A stretch of DNA of 44,467 nucleotides from Candidatus Terraquivivens tikiterensis (GTDB taxonomy: Archaea; Thermoproteota; Nitrososphaeria_A; Caldarchaeales; Wolframiiraptoraceae), in the NCBI GenBank assembly GCA_003056285.1, contig NDWU01000012.1, forward strand, positions 1 to 44,467, written 5' to 3'. Positions within the stretch are counted from its first letter, which is position 1. The number at the start of each line of letters is the position of its first letter. Positions 23,506-32,022 of the stretch are shown one piece after another. The notes below the pieces were generated by a model, which was not told the DNA's origin, searched no databases, and saw nothing but the letters and a program-made list of their open reading frames with translations. Both the position numbers and the translations under genes were made by a program.

Positions 23506-24744
23506 TTGGAGCAAGAGTACAGGTTTGGCGAGCTTGAGGCGATGGGAGAGCGGAGAGGTTTCTGTCCGGTCTGTAACGGCAGGCTCTCCGCCTGCAGACC
23601 GGCCGTATGCCCCTTCGTCAAGAGGCTCTCTGCTTGGATAAGCACGGAGAGGTTCCGTGACAGGACGGTTTTTGGCGCAAGCCCGCCAACAGTGTTCGTG
23701 GGCGAATGGGGGTACCCAAAGGTAAACATCGGTCCTGCCCTGTCCACGATGGGAAAGGAGGTCGCCGGGATACTGGACGCGCACGAGAGGTGGCTGGAAT
23801 TTTCAATGGGCGAGCTCCTCTTCATGAGGCTCAGCCTGCTCCACGGCAAGAAAAGGGCCTCCGTTGCTGAGGCAAGGATGCCGAGCAGGCTTGTAGAGTC
23901 TTTCCAAGAGCTGGCCATGTCGTCTAAGCCGGTGGATGCTGAGATGGAGCTGGAAAGCAGGCCTACGCTAAAGCCCTCCTTTCACGTAAGGGAGCCGCCC
24001 ATAGGCCCCTCCGCGCCGATCCTAAAGGTAAGGCTTGCGGAGAATCCAAGCGTACCAAGGCCTGTTGAGAAGGCAGTATCGGACAGCGACCTGAGAGCCA
24101 CGGATGCCATTTTGAGCATGTACCGTTCGGGTATAAAGCAGGAGCAGGTGACCAGGCTCCTATCGGCCGGCCTCCTCGGCATGAAGGGTGAAAGGAAGAT
24201 GGTTCCTACGGAGTGGAGCATAACCGCCGTTGACGACGTAATCGGGAGGGCTCTCAGGGGGGAGGTTTTGAGGTACCCTTTGATAGATTGCTACGAGGTT
24301 TACGGGTTTGAAGCCTTACACAACAGAGTCCATATCCTACTCCTTCCGTTCAGGTGGGCCTTCGAGGTCCTTGAGTACTGGCACAGCATGCCCACAGAGC
24401 TCCCTTACGCGGACCATGAGTACCCATCCTTCCCTGAGAGGTATCCAGAGAACATCGGCGGCGCGTACCATGCGGTAAGGCTTCCTGTTTTGGAGCACCT
24501 GTCGGCTAGGAGGAGGCAGGCGGCGGCCATCGTCTTCGTAGAGGTCTTCCCCGGCTGGTTGCCCCTTGGTGTCTGGAGGCTCAGGGAGATAAGCAGGAAG
24601 GCCCTCGGCATGCGGTGCCTTAAGGCGAGCACGCTAGGGGAGGCGCTTTCACTCCTATCATCGAAATCGAGTCTTCCCATCGAAAAGTGGACTTGTGCAA
24701 GCTGGTTGCTAGGGTTCCTGAAGGGCCAGTCCAGGCTTGGGTAG
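23506..24744 (+). CDS. nreA: Nre-family DNA repair protein
   Basis: 412 residues. The N-terminal zinc-binding region CPVCNGRLSAC...CPF and the block RTVFGASPPTVFVGEWGYPK are diagnostic of the archaeal Nre family. NreA acts in DNA damage tolerance, and many family members end in a PCNA-interacting motif. Here the protein ends FLKGQSRLG: the Q-x-x-L start of such a motif is visible, but the two aromatic residues are missing. The TTG start follows a TATA box at -29. It sits directly upstream of the Hjc resolvase gene, a recombination and repair context. Confidence 0.88.
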   Translation: MEQEYRFGELEAMGERRGFCPVCNGRLSACRPAVCPFVKRLSAWISTERFRDRTVFGASPPTVFVGEWGYPKVNIGPALSTMGKEVAGILDAHERWLEFSMGELLFMRLSLLHGKKRASVAEARMPSRLVESFQELAMSSKPVDAEMELESRPTLKPSFHVREPPIGPSAPILKVRLAENPSVPRPVEKAVSDSDLRATDAILSMYRSGIKQEQVTRLLSAGLLGMKGERKMVPTEWSITAVDDVIGRALRGEVLRYPLIDCYEVYGFEALHNRVHILLLPFRWAFEVLEYWHSMPTELPYADHEYPSFPERYPENIGGAYHAVRLPVLEHLSARRRQAAAIVFVEVFPGWLPLGVWRLREISRKALGMRCLKASTLGEALSLLSSKSSLPIEKWTCASWLLGFLKGQSRLG

Positions 24745-24810
24745 TCTTCTAGGCACCGGGGCTCCTCGTTTTACCCGGAGAGCATCCGACGGTAATGGGT
24801 GAGGAAGTTG

Positions 24811-24819
24811 CTTATATTC
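24811..24819 (+). promoter_or_regulatory. TATA box for hjc
   Basis: CTTATATTC is centred 34 bases upstream of ATG 24849. It lies inside the longer open frame that starts at 24795, so it argues for the shorter protein. Confidence 0.5.
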
Positions 24820-24848
24820 GCGCAAAAACAGCGAAGGCGGTGGACTGG

Positions 24849-25280
24849 ATGCCCAAGAAGCCTAAGGACGTGCTTTCTCCTCGATACAAGGCTAGGATCG
24901 GTTACGAGAGCGAGTACACCCTCGTAAAAAAGCTGGTGAGCAAGGGCTGGCCCGGATGGTATGCCGTAAGGACCCCAGGGAGCGGGAGCGGGAAGATGGC
25001 GAAGCCAGACATCATAGCCGTCGAGAACGGAGAGCTGTATGCGATAGAGGTCAAGTCCAGCAGGAAGCCATACGTCATGCTGAACAGGGAGCAGGTCAGG
25101 AGGCTCCTCGAATTCTGTAGAATGTTCCGCCTAAGGTGTCCGCACTGCGGAAGGGAGATCGCAGCAAAGCCTGTAGTGGCGGTTAGGTTCATGGGTCATG
25201 GATGGGAATTCGTCCAAGTTCCAGAAGAGGCCGACCGACCGATAATAGTAAAGAGAAAAGCTAAGGGCATAAGCTCCTAG
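24849..25280 (+). CDS. hjc: Holliday junction resolvase Hjc with an extra CPHC insert
   Basis: 143 residues. Archaeal Hjc cuts four-way DNA junctions. The nuclease core is visible: Glu in IGYESEYTLV, the basic loop RTPGSGSGKMA, Asp in KPDIIAV and the Glu-x-Lys in AIEVKSS. Between the core and the last strand there is RLRCPHCGREI, a CxxC segment that most Hjc proteins lack; it could hold zinc with other residues or a partner chain. ATG 24849 has GGTGG upstream and a TATA box in place; ATG 24795 would add 18 residues. It follows nreA after a 104-base gap. Confidence 0.9.
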   Translation: MPKKPKDVLSPRYKARIGYESEYTLVKKLVSKGWPGWYAVRTPGSGSGKMAKPDIIAVENGELYAIEVKSSRKPYVMLNREQVRRLLEFCRMFRLRCPHCGREIAAKPVVAVRFMGHGWEFVQVPEEADRPIIVKRKAKGISS

Positions 25281-25512
25281 ACGCTTTCTGATCGTTAACG
25301 CCCGTAACACCCCTTTCGCCTTTAGGCCTTCGGGCCCTAATCGATGGCTTTTTGGACCTGCCTTATACCGTCTGGCAGCGTTCGTGCATGGGGTTGCATC
25401 CGTAACGCCCCTTAGCCGTGCCCATTCGGCGCTAACCTTCTAAGGCATAACGGACAACGGGCTTGAAGCGTCCCTATCCTAGGCCGTGCTCTTAGGTTAA
25501 GAGAAAGCTTGG

Positions 25513-25908
25513 TTACCCATTTTTTCTCATTTTGCCTTGCTCTACCGGATTGAGCCTTATAACCCTCTCCTCGCGGGTTTGTCCAAAAACCCTCCTTTCA
25601 ACTTCGCCAAGCTCTATCAGCAAAGGGCTGAGAAAGTGGCTGAGCGACTGCGAATTCTTGAGCCATTTCCTCTCAGAAGGTTTTGAAAGGTATCCTATTT
25701 GGACGAGTGCTTGAAGCAGGTTCGATATGCTCCTTCTCTTTTTCTTATCCCTCGTGATCTCCGGTGGCAAAAGCTCGGCCACCTGCGTTAAAGTGAAGGG
25801 TTGGGCATGCATGTTTGCTATGGCTGCCAAGATCATCTCTATCTCCTCGGGCCTCAGCAACCTTGTTTTCCAGCTAAGCATCGTGACTATTGGATGGAAC
25901 CTACCCAT
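25513..25908 (-). CDS. Winged-helix-like protein of unknown function
   Basis: 131 residues, not recognised as a named family. Residues 18-90 look like a winged helix: RPEEIEMILAAIANM, a turn, FTLTQVAELLP, then SISNLLQALVQIGYLSK as a recognition-type helix with the following basic ERKWLKN. The tail is variable. It begins 9 bases after the coiled-coil gene on the same strand, so the two are co-transcribed and probably work together. It could bind DNA at a fixed site or mediate protein contacts as wHTH domains do in SMC kleisin partners. The function is unknown. Confidence 0.72.
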   Translation of the reverse strand: MGRFHPIVTMLSWKTRLLRPEEIEMILAAIANMHAQPFTLTQVAELLPPEITRDKKKRRSISNLLQALVQIGYLSKPSERKWLKNSQSLSHFLSPLLIELGEVERRVFGQTREERVIRLNPVEQGKMRKNG

Positions 25909-25917
25909 ATGCCATTC

Positions 25918-27387
25918 CTACCTCTGGTAGAGCTTTAGGATAACTTCCGGGTCTATGACGTTGTCCCTCTTGCAGGAAGAGCACACCATCTTCATAGACT
26001 CCCCGGCACCCTTAAGCCCGACCAACTCCTCAACGCTGGGCATCCAAACCAATGTTCCGGCCCTACAGTACCTGCATATTATCTTGACCCTCTTACCGCT
26101 GGGCGCTTTAGGAACCCTTTCCCCTGTCGTAGCCTTTACAAGAAAGGCCACCTGTTCAGCGTCCTTAGATGTCTCGGCGGATAGGTCAACCTGCATGGAC
26201 TTGAGGGAACTCTTTAAGGACTGCAACTCCTCCTCCAGCTTGGCCCTTTTCTCCACCAGGCTCTCGAACTGCCTCTCCAACCTTTCGAAGACCCACTTCG
26301 GGACAAACTCACCGGATAGGGCGGGCATGACCAGCTCCACCAGCCTTTTTCTAGTCTTCTCTAAAAGATGGCCCTCCAGAGGCTTCAGCATCGGAAGCTC
26401 ACCACGCTTTATCTTCAGTATGTTGTTCAGCTGTTGGATGAGAGCCTCGATATCCTCTGGCTGGGTAGTTTGAGGCTCTGATAGCAAAGCAAGGAGAGAC
26501 CTAGCGGCGTTCAGCTCATCCTCGAGCTCCTTGAGAGTCGTCTGCCTTTTCGAAACCTCCTCATCCAACCTCTTAAGCTCTTCTCTCTTATATTCCAGAG
26601 CCGAAAGCAGCTCCTTCACGGTCCCCTTCATCCCAAGTAGCGATGAGTACTCGGCGTATAGGGCCTCATGCAACCTCTTCAGCTCCTCAACCTCCTGCTT
26701 TAGAGCCTCGCGTTGGGCTCTTAGATCCTCCAAGGCGGATTTTATCATGCTTGCATCCGACTTGACGTTAAGGAGCTCAGCACACTCTTGAAGGAGAGAA
26801 TCGCGTTTCATGCTCGCATCGTTCACCGATGCCTCAACCTCTTTAAGTTTCTGCTCAAATTCCGTGATCTGCCTACTAAGATCGCCAGCTTTAATTATCT
26901 GCTCGACAACGTCCTTAGGGTCGCCCCGGATGCTCCTTATGGAGTTCAGCACAGCGACGAGCCTCTCGGCATCCTCCAGCCCTAGCCCGGATTGTTCCAG
27001 AACGGAGAGCAGGGAGTTAACTTTGCTCACGATTTCAAGAGTGAGCTTCCTTTGCTGCATGTAAATTTCCAAATCCTCCTCAAGCCTTACCCTCTTCTTC
27101 CTCAAGTCCTCTATCGCATACTCTATAGTTACGAGCTCCCTTGCCTTTTTCTCGTACTCTTTCAGCAGGGCTCCTATACTCTTCCCCGTCTCCTTTTCCA
27201 GCCTTCTCAACCTGGTCATGGCCCTCGCGTAATACCTGATCTTCGAGGGCTCTTTTCCGACGCTCTCGAGGGCGTCGAGGAAATCCTCAAGCTTCTGTAA
27301 CGGTACGCCTATTCCGTTCAGCCTGCGTACCAGCTCCTCTACCTTCTGGGCCGGCTCGCTTTCTTTAAAGACTCCTTCCTCTGTCAA
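25918..27387 (-). CDS. Long coiled-coil protein with C-terminal zinc ribbon, function unknown
   Basis: 489 residues. An N-terminal helical domain (about 1-75) is followed by long heptad-rich coiled coils (about 75-320 and 365-410) and a C-terminal CRYC...CSSC zinc ribbon (IICRYCRAG and MVCSSCKRD). No Walker A or signature motif is present, so it is not an SMC or Rad50 ATPase, though the body resembles one. A TATA box (minus strand TTTTTATATTC, near 27425) and the TTG at 27387 mark the start. It forms an operon with a winged-helix protein. A chromosome-organising, membrane-tethering or transcription role is possible; none can be claimed. Confidence 0.75.
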   Translation of the reverse strand: MTEEGVFKESEPAQKVEELVRRLNGIGVPLQKLEDFLDALESVGKEPSKIRYYARAMTRLRRLEKETGKSIGALLKEYEKKARELVTIEYAIEDLRKKRVRLEEDLEIYMQQRKLTLEIVSKVNSLLSVLEQSGLGLEDAERLVAVLNSIRSIRGDPKDVVEQIIKAGDLSRQITEFEQKLKEVEASVNDASMKRDSLLQECAELLNVKSDASMIKSALEDLRAQREALKQEVEELKRLHEALYAEYSSLLGMKGTVKELLSALEYKREELKRLDEEVSKRQTTLKELEDELNAARSLLALLSEPQTTQPEDIEALIQQLNNILKIKRGELPMLKPLEGHLLEKTRKRLVELVMPALSGEFVPKWVFERLERQFESLVEKRAKLEEELQSLKSSLKSMQVDLSAETSKDAEQVAFLVKATTGERVPKAPSGKRVKIICRYCRAGTLVWMPSVEELVGLKGAGESMKMVCSSCKRDNVIDPEVILKLYQR

Positions 27388-27463
27388 GGGCTTTTCTGCC
27401 GAATCTATTCGAATAATGAATATAAAAATATTGTTCGGAAGTTTGTGATGGACCCTCGGCCTA

Positions 27464-27475
27464 ATACCTAGGTAT
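27464..27475. repeat. 12-base perfect palindrome
   Basis: ATACCTAGGTAT lies in the 222-base gap between the coiled-coil operon and ssb, about 75 bases upstream of the coiled-coil start. It may be an operator. Nothing else stands out in this gap. Confidence 0.35.
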
Positions 27476-27609
27476 CAGTTCCTGCACGGATTCTTCATCG
27501 TTACATAGTAACTCTGTAATACCCGCTTTCATCATTCGTCATAACGTCGCATAGCGGTCACTAATTAGCGTTTTGGCTCAAGAAGCCAGTAGCCGCCTGG
27601 CCCTCTAGT

Positions 27610-28035
27610 TTACTTCTGCCTACCTCTCCTTCCTGTCTGGAACCTTCTTCCACGTGGCCTACCGTAACCTTCTTCAGGGGGTAAAGACCTCGTCGAAAGG
27701 TTGTTTTCTGTGTTGACGGACGGTATCTTCTCGTCAACGACCTCTATCGAGCCGTACCTTCCAAGGTTCAGCTGCATAAAGCCCTTGAATGGTTTTACGA
27801 AGGCATTAGTGATCTTAACGACGTCTCCCTCGTTTATCTTATCTACGTTTTCGTCCCAAAGGACCAAAGTTATAGCACCGGTCTCGTCGGCAATCAGGGT
27901 CTCAGTAAGCCTATGCTCCCTCTGGTCGAACTTCGAGGCTACAAACCTCTCCTCATCCTTTTTTACAACCTTCGCGAGAAGGTTTACGGAACGCGACCAC
28001 GGGTTCAGGTTTCCGATTTTTACTAACCCGCTCAA
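27610..28035 (-). CDS. ssb: Single-stranded DNA-binding protein, crenarchaeal OB-fold type
   Basis: 141 residues. One OB fold (IGNLNPWSRSVNLLAKVV, LIADETGAITLVLWDENV, INEGDVVKITNAFVKPFKG, FMQLNLGRYGSI) is followed by a flexible RG-rich tail (GYGRPRGRRFQTGRRGRQK). This matches the short SSB of Sulfolobus and relatives, which coats ssDNA and recruits repair proteins; euryarchaea use RPA instead. The TTG start is preceded by AAAAAAGG, and a TTAAATA box lies about 45 bases upstream. The tail is basic, unlike the acidic tail of some homologues. Confidence 0.9.
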   Translation of the reverse strand: MSGLVKIGNLNPWSRSVNLLAKVVKKDEERFVASKFDQREHRLTETLIADETGAITLVLWDENVDKINEGDVVKITNAFVKPFKGFMQLNLGRYGSIEVVDEKIPSVNTENNLSTRSLPPEEGYGRPRGRRFQTGRRGRQK

Positions 28036-28308
28036 ACCTTTTTTACCACGCTTTTTTTGTCAGTAGGTTCCTGGGGATGTATTTAAGGGTTTGCGGCGTA
28101 AGATGCTCTGGTTTACCAATATGGTGGATGGATCGCCGAAAATTTAAAACGCTGAATTTCTGAGCAAGCCGCCCGAGCGCCGTATGGTATGGAGATAAGG
28201 GTGTGTGCCACTTGCTCCTAGCGTGGAGGTGGGAGGGTAAAAAGCTTGACGGACGAGGCCGATGAAGGACTTAGAGGAAATGATGCCAAGGCTTAAGCCG
28301 TGGGAGTG
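28036..28308. other. Intergenic stretch between ssb and lysS
   Basis: It contains the ssb promoter region and, rightward, an AATTTAAAAC box (28140-28149). About 40 bases after that box is a short frame MEIRVCATCS ending in TAG. The same frame stays open afterwards (RGGGRVKSLTDEADEG...) to a TAA. This could be a small zinc-binding peptide, a relic or chance. Confidence 0.3.
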
Positions 28309-29901
28309 TCAAGTCGAGCGCAGGTAGGGCTCGAGTAGCCTAAGGGCCTCGTCCTTGCCGATGTCGAACAAATAAGGGCCTAACCTAGGCCCCCTGGGTA
28401 TTCCCAAAAATATTTCGTAAAGCTTCTTGAAGAATTGCTGGGGCTCTATCCCGTTGGAGCGGGCGAGCTCGAAGATGCTGTGCTGGAGCTCCTCGGGGCT
28501 TTTCACCTCGAGTATCTTGGATGCCAGCTGCCTGACTGCAGCCCTCTCGTTCTCGCTCAGCTCCACCAAACCCCTCTCCACCCTGCCAAACCTTTGCGCG
28601 TAGTTCATCGCCAGCTTAAGCCTCCTCAATACCTCATCGTCCACCTTGTAGCCGTACTTGAGGAGCCTAGAGATTACGAATTCCTCGGCTTTCCCCCTAG
28701 GGGCGAACATGGCCAGATCAACTAGCAGGTTGTAGGGTACGTGCGTCTTAGGCTGGCTCGGCGGCCTAAGATGGTGTATGTACTCGTACAGGCCTTTTAG
28801 GCGCATCTCGACAGTCTTCGTGACGCCTTTCTGCTTACCGAAGTAGACGTCCTCTATGTAGTCAACCTCGTCCATCAGCTTGGGTATGCTCTTATAAGAG
28901 AGCCTCCTACTCCCGACGTACCTTTTGTACACGAGAAGGAGCAGGCTCTCAGGTGTTCCGTACTTCAGCCACTCCTGCGGGGTAAGGATGTTGCCGGCGG
29001 ACTTTGATATCTTTCTCCCGTGCTCGTCAAGAAACATCTCGTACCTTATGTGGTATGGCGGCACGAATCCTAGGATGCGTTCGGCCACTAGGTCGTTAAC
29101 CCTGACGGAGTCTGCTATGTCCTTCCCGTAGGCCTCGAACCTTATGTCAAGCCTTGCCCACCTTGCCGCGAACTCAACCTTCCATGCCAGCTTCCCCTCG
29201 CCTTTTCTAATGTCCGCCTCGCCCTCGTATCCGCAACCCTCAAGCCTCCTTCCCTTTATCTCGACGCCCTCGCACCTGTACTTCACGGTGAACCTTTTTG
29301 GGTCATACTCGTAGGCGTTCGCGGTGTATATCCTGCCGCATCCTTTGCATACCGGGAAGTACGGAAGAACCTTCATGAATTTATCTTGTCCTACGGTTTC
29401 GTAGACTATCCGACCTACTGCGGACGAATTCCTTAGAATCTTGTCTATCTCGCCAACGAGCACGCCATCCTCGTAAACCCTCTTGGCAGAGAAGAACTTG
29501 TACTCTACGCCGATAGCATCTAAGGCATCCCTCAGCATGCCGCTCATGTGCTCGCCGTAAGAGTCGTGACAGCCAAAGGGGTCCGGTATGTATGACACGG
29601 GCCTCAGCAAATGTTCTTGGAGCCAAGATGGCATGCCGGAGGGCACCCTCCTCAAACCATCCATGTCGTCCGCGAAGGCCACGGTCTCGGAATCGTAACC
29701 CATATTCCTGAGGGCCAGCGTGACGCCGTAAGCCCTGACAGCATCGGCCAGGCTTCCAACATGCGGTATCCCGGAGGCGCCGAGGCCGCTCTCGGTCCTC
29801 ACCATGCTCGTATCTCTACCCAAAGATTTTTCGCGCTCGATTATCTTACTGGCAACAGAATCCAGCCATGTCCCTTTTCCGATTACCCTATTCTTTTCCA
29901 T
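28309..29901 (-). CDS. lysS: Lysyl-tRNA synthetase, class I
   Basis: 530 residues, full length for the class I enzyme, which charges tRNA-Lys with a Rossmann fold unlike the bacterial class II form. The HIGH-type motif is ASGIPHVGS near residue 45 and the KMSKS-type motif is KISKSAGNIL near 300. A zinc-binding region CKGCGRIYTANAYEYDP...CEGV...CGYEG lies in the middle. The C-terminal anticodon-binding helical domain ends with PRGPRLGPYLFDIG. The ATG at 29901 is the first plausible start. Confidence 0.95.
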   Translation of the reverse strand: MEKNRVIGKGTWLDSVASKIIEREKSLGRDTSMVRTESGLGASGIPHVGSLADAVRAYGVTLALRNMGYDSETVAFADDMDGLRRVPSGMPSWLQEHLLRPVSYIPDPFGCHDSYGEHMSGMLRDALDAIGVEYKFFSAKRVYEDGVLVGEIDKILRNSSAVGRIVYETVGQDKFMKVLPYFPVCKGCGRIYTANAYEYDPKRFTVKYRCEGVEIKGRRLEGCGYEGEADIRKGEGKLAWKVEFAARWARLDIRFEAYGKDIADSVRVNDLVAERILGFVPPYHIRYEMFLDEHGRKISKSAGNILTPQEWLKYGTPESLLLLVYKRYVGSRRLSYKSIPKLMDEVDYIEDVYFGKQKGVTKTVEMRLKGLYEYIHHLRPPSQPKTHVPYNLLVDLAMFAPRGKAEEFVISRLLKYGYKVDDEVLRRLKLAMNYAQRFGRVERGLVELSENERAAVRQLASKILEVKSPEELQHSIFELARSNGIEPQQFFKKLYEIFLGIPRGPRLGPYLFDIGKDEALRLLEPYLRST

Positions 29902-29954
29902 TCGGCAAAGCCTCGTGGTTAGACGACCCTAAAAAGTTTTAACCGTTGAGACGT

Positions 29955-29980
29955 AAGCGGAGCCGACCCTAGCTCCGCTT
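29955..29980. terminator. 9-bp stem-loop upstream of lysS
   Basis: AAGCGGAGC (29955-29963) and GCTCCGCTT (29972-29980) form a perfect stem around an 8-base loop. It may be part of a decayed insertion element, a transcript end or a structured RNA. No T-run follows, so the terminator role is only a suggestion. Confidence 0.35.
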
Positions 29981-30010
29981 TCCTTGTTACCATACTCGGC
30001 GAGAAAGCCA

Positions 30011-30038
30011 ACGTCCTTTAGGCGTGGGATGAATCGCC
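30011..30038 (+). repeat. Right-end-like sequence of an IS200/IS605 element
   Basis: ACGTCCTTTAGGCGT can fold as a short hairpin with a TTTA loop and is followed by GGGATGAATCGCC. This matches the general pattern I know for right ends and guide RNAs of IS200/IS605-type tnpB elements. No matching tnpB is recognisable next to it, so it would be a remnant. Confidence 0.4.
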
Positions 30039-30059
30039 GATACATGCTTTGCGATAAAA

Positions 30060-30243
30060 GTTTGAGCGAGTTCGCTCGTATGCGGCCTGGATGCCCAAAA
30101 GCCCGAATAAGGCTCCAGTGCCAGAAGCTCGGGCAATTACACGGGTGCCTGGCATGCGGCGGATAAGCCGAGTGGGCATGAGGTGCCCGGAAAGCCGGCA
30201 TGAAACCTTTAAGGCCGAGGGGCAGCCAATCATCCGGCGACGG
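30060..30243 (+). pseudogene. Decayed tnpB 3' end and right end of an IS607-like element
   Basis: Aligned by eye with the intact tnpB at 12420-12629. Seen: TGCCTGGCATGCGGC (zinc-ribbon CLACG), then in another frame PESRHETFKAEG, matching PKAAHEAFKAEV, then CATCCGGCGACGG at the edge, matching CTATCCGACAACGG. Frames are broken and about half of the tail is lost. The right end stops at 30243, directly against the stop codon of the methyltransferase gene on the other strand. Confidence 0.65.
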
Positions 30244-31104
30244 TCAGCGGCCGAGTGGACGTGCGACGACGCTCATTGAACGCTCATCAAAAAGAACAGA
30301 GAAGCCCGCCTCCCTGAGCCTCCTCATCACGCCCACTTGGATCCTTATTCCCCTTTTCATGCCCGGCTGGCCGACATAATGGACCAAAACGCCGCCCGGC
30401 TTCAAGACCGCAGCGAGCTTCTTGTAAAAATCCGCGCTGTATAGGTGTCCGGCAAGGGAAAAGCGCGGGGGGTCGTGTATTATAACGTCAAACTCCCTAT
30501 CAAAAGAGTCCACGACCTCGTATACGTCGCCGAGGATTACCTCAACGCCCTCTTCGGAAAGCCCCCTCGACCATGGGTTGATCCTAGCCAGCTCCAGCAC
30601 GTTCCTGTCGACCTCTACGGTTACGACCGAGGCGGCACCCCTAGAAATGGCACCTATCGCCGTGTAGCCCAGACCCATGCACGTGTCCAGAACCCTCTTT
30701 CCGCGAAAACTTCCCACGTTCCTAAGCTTAAGCTCCGTATCCTTGTCTGGCGTGATGCCCTTAACCCTATGCATATGTATTCCGTCGATCTCCAGCGTCG
30801 GCGGCCTCCTCCACTCTACCATAACGAGCTTGTAAAAGTGCTCGCCGACTATTGCCGCGGGCTCCGCTGCCCATTCCCTCAAAACGTATACGTCCCTTGG
30901 CCTTTTTGCCGATTTCTCTATTACCGCCCACTCCACGAACCTACCCCTGACCTCTACCCCCTCCCTCGTCAGCCTACAAACCTCCTCCGAGAGCGCAAGG
31001 TCGAAAGATAGCGTGGCCTCAGGAAGCTCGCGCTTTCTCGCCTCTAGCAGCATTTTCGCCACGGGCTCGGCGAGCAACGGTTCGTCGATGGGCTCGAACC
31101 TCAT
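30244..31104 (-). CDS. Archaeal SAM-dependent methyltransferase (COG2521-like)
   Basis: 286 residues. The SAM-binding motif is VLDTCMGLGYTAIGAI, motif II is VVTVEVDRNVLELA, and a catalytic-type motif DVIIHDPPRFS suggests a base or amino-group target. An N-terminal domain of about 130 residues precedes the Rossmann fold, as in the predicted archaeal methyltransferase family COG2521. The block LARINPWSRGL is characteristic of it. The substrate is unknown. Its TGA stop touches the right end of a decayed transposon, so its last residues may have been altered by the insertion. Confidence 0.83.
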   Translation of the reverse strand: MRFEPIDEPLLAEPVAKMLLEARKRELPEATLSFDLALSEEVCRLTREGVEVRGRFVEWAVIEKSAKRPRDVYVLREWAAEPAAIVGEHFYKLVMVEWRRPPTLEIDGIHMHRVKGITPDKDTELKLRNVGSFRGKRVLDTCMGLGYTAIGAISRGAASVVTVEVDRNVLELARINPWSRGLSEEGVEVILGDVYEVVDSFDREFDVIIHDPPRFSLAGHLYSADFYKKLAAVLKPGGVLVHYVGQPGMKRGIRIQVGVMRRLREAGFSVLFDERSMSVVARPLGR

Positions 31105-31144
31105 CTGAAAACGATTAAAAGCAGATGTTATTTAAGCAAACTCC

Positions 31145-31954
31145 GTGATAAAGGGAAAAGCCGCCATACTGACTTCTACGAAGGACGCTGCATCGATGCT
31201 GACAAGGAGCATTCTCATAGAGAACTTTGGGTTTAAGGAAAGCGATCGGCTCCTCGACGGCAACCCTGTCTTCTTAAAGAACGACATCCTCCTCGTGACG
31301 CTCGACGTGCCGTTAATACACGCGGAGGGCGTGGATGAGAAGCTGGACGTCTCCCTCATCGTTGCCGTATCGAGGCACGTATCCGAGAGGGGCATCAAGG
31401 CCTTGCTTACGCACCCCGTGGGGAACTGGGGATCCGATGCGAGCCAAGGAGGCAGGGCCTTTAAGGTTTCCAGAACTTCCTGCGCTGCGCTCACGGCGTC
31501 CCTAATGACGCTATACGAGGCATCGTTAAGCGGCTGGTCCGTCGGTCTCGAGGTAACGCACCACGGTCCTTACAGCATGAGGCCCTTGATATTCGTGGAG
31601 TTCGGGGGTTCGGAAAACGAGCTGAGCAACCCCGATGCCGCAGAGGCTGTGGCGGCTGCGGCGATGGCAGCGATCGAAAGGCCAAAGCTTTTGGAGCCAG
31701 CCGTGGGTTTTGGAGGCGGACACTACGCCCCACTCTTCACGAGGTTAGCGCTCTCGGGCGAGTACTCGTTTGGCCACATGATACCAAAGTACGCCTTCCC
31801 CATAAACAAGGACATGCTGGCCCAGGCGTTTGAGATGACGGTCGAAAAGCCCGAGGTTGCCGTGATAGATTGGAAAGGGCTCTCCGCTGCAGACCGCCAG
31901 GCGCTTCAATCGGCTCTAGAGACCTTAGAAAAGAGGGTCGTAAAGAGAAAGTAG
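31145..31954 (+). CDS. dtdA: D-aminoacyl-tRNA deacylase DtdA (GEK1-like)
   Basis: 269 residues. DtdA removes D-amino acids wrongly attached to tRNA and is the archaeal/plant type of this proofreading enzyme. Family blocks are present: LLTHPVGNWGSDASQGG, VGLEVTHHGPYS, FVEFGG and VGFGGGHYAPLFT, with conserved His residues for zinc. The GTG at 31145 follows a TTAAAA box about 30 bases upstream. It is transcribed away from the methyltransferase gene, with only 40 bases between them. Confidence 0.92.
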   Translation: MIKGKAAILTSTKDAASMLTRSILIENFGFKESDRLLDGNPVFLKNDILLVTLDVPLIHAEGVDEKLDVSLIVAVSRHVSERGIKALLTHPVGNWGSDASQGGRAFKVSRTSCAALTASLMTLYEASLSGWSVGLEVTHHGPYSMRPLIFVEFGGSENELSNPDAAEAVAAAAMAAIERPKLLEPAVGFGGGHYAPLFTRLALSGEYSFGHMIPKYAFPINKDMLAQAFEMTVEKPEVAVIDWKGLSAADRQALQSALETLEKRVVKRK

Positions 31955-32022
31955 TTTTCTGAATAGGCACAGCAAACTTTTATTATCGTATGCTCGTAAG
32001 GGCTGGACAAGTGCTCGCCGGT

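Noticed and set aside
25281-25512. A fourth transposon right end (CGGACAACGGG at about 25449)
   Set aside because: Only the last bases resemble the edge motif; no tnpB tail or stem-loop lies before it.
28189-28300. Pyrrolysine-type reading of in-frame TAG codons (also at 621-623)
   Set aside because: Two short frames with an internal TAG are within chance, there is no sign of Pyl genes here, and clear genes such as guaA-type or methylamine enzymes with TAG are not seen.
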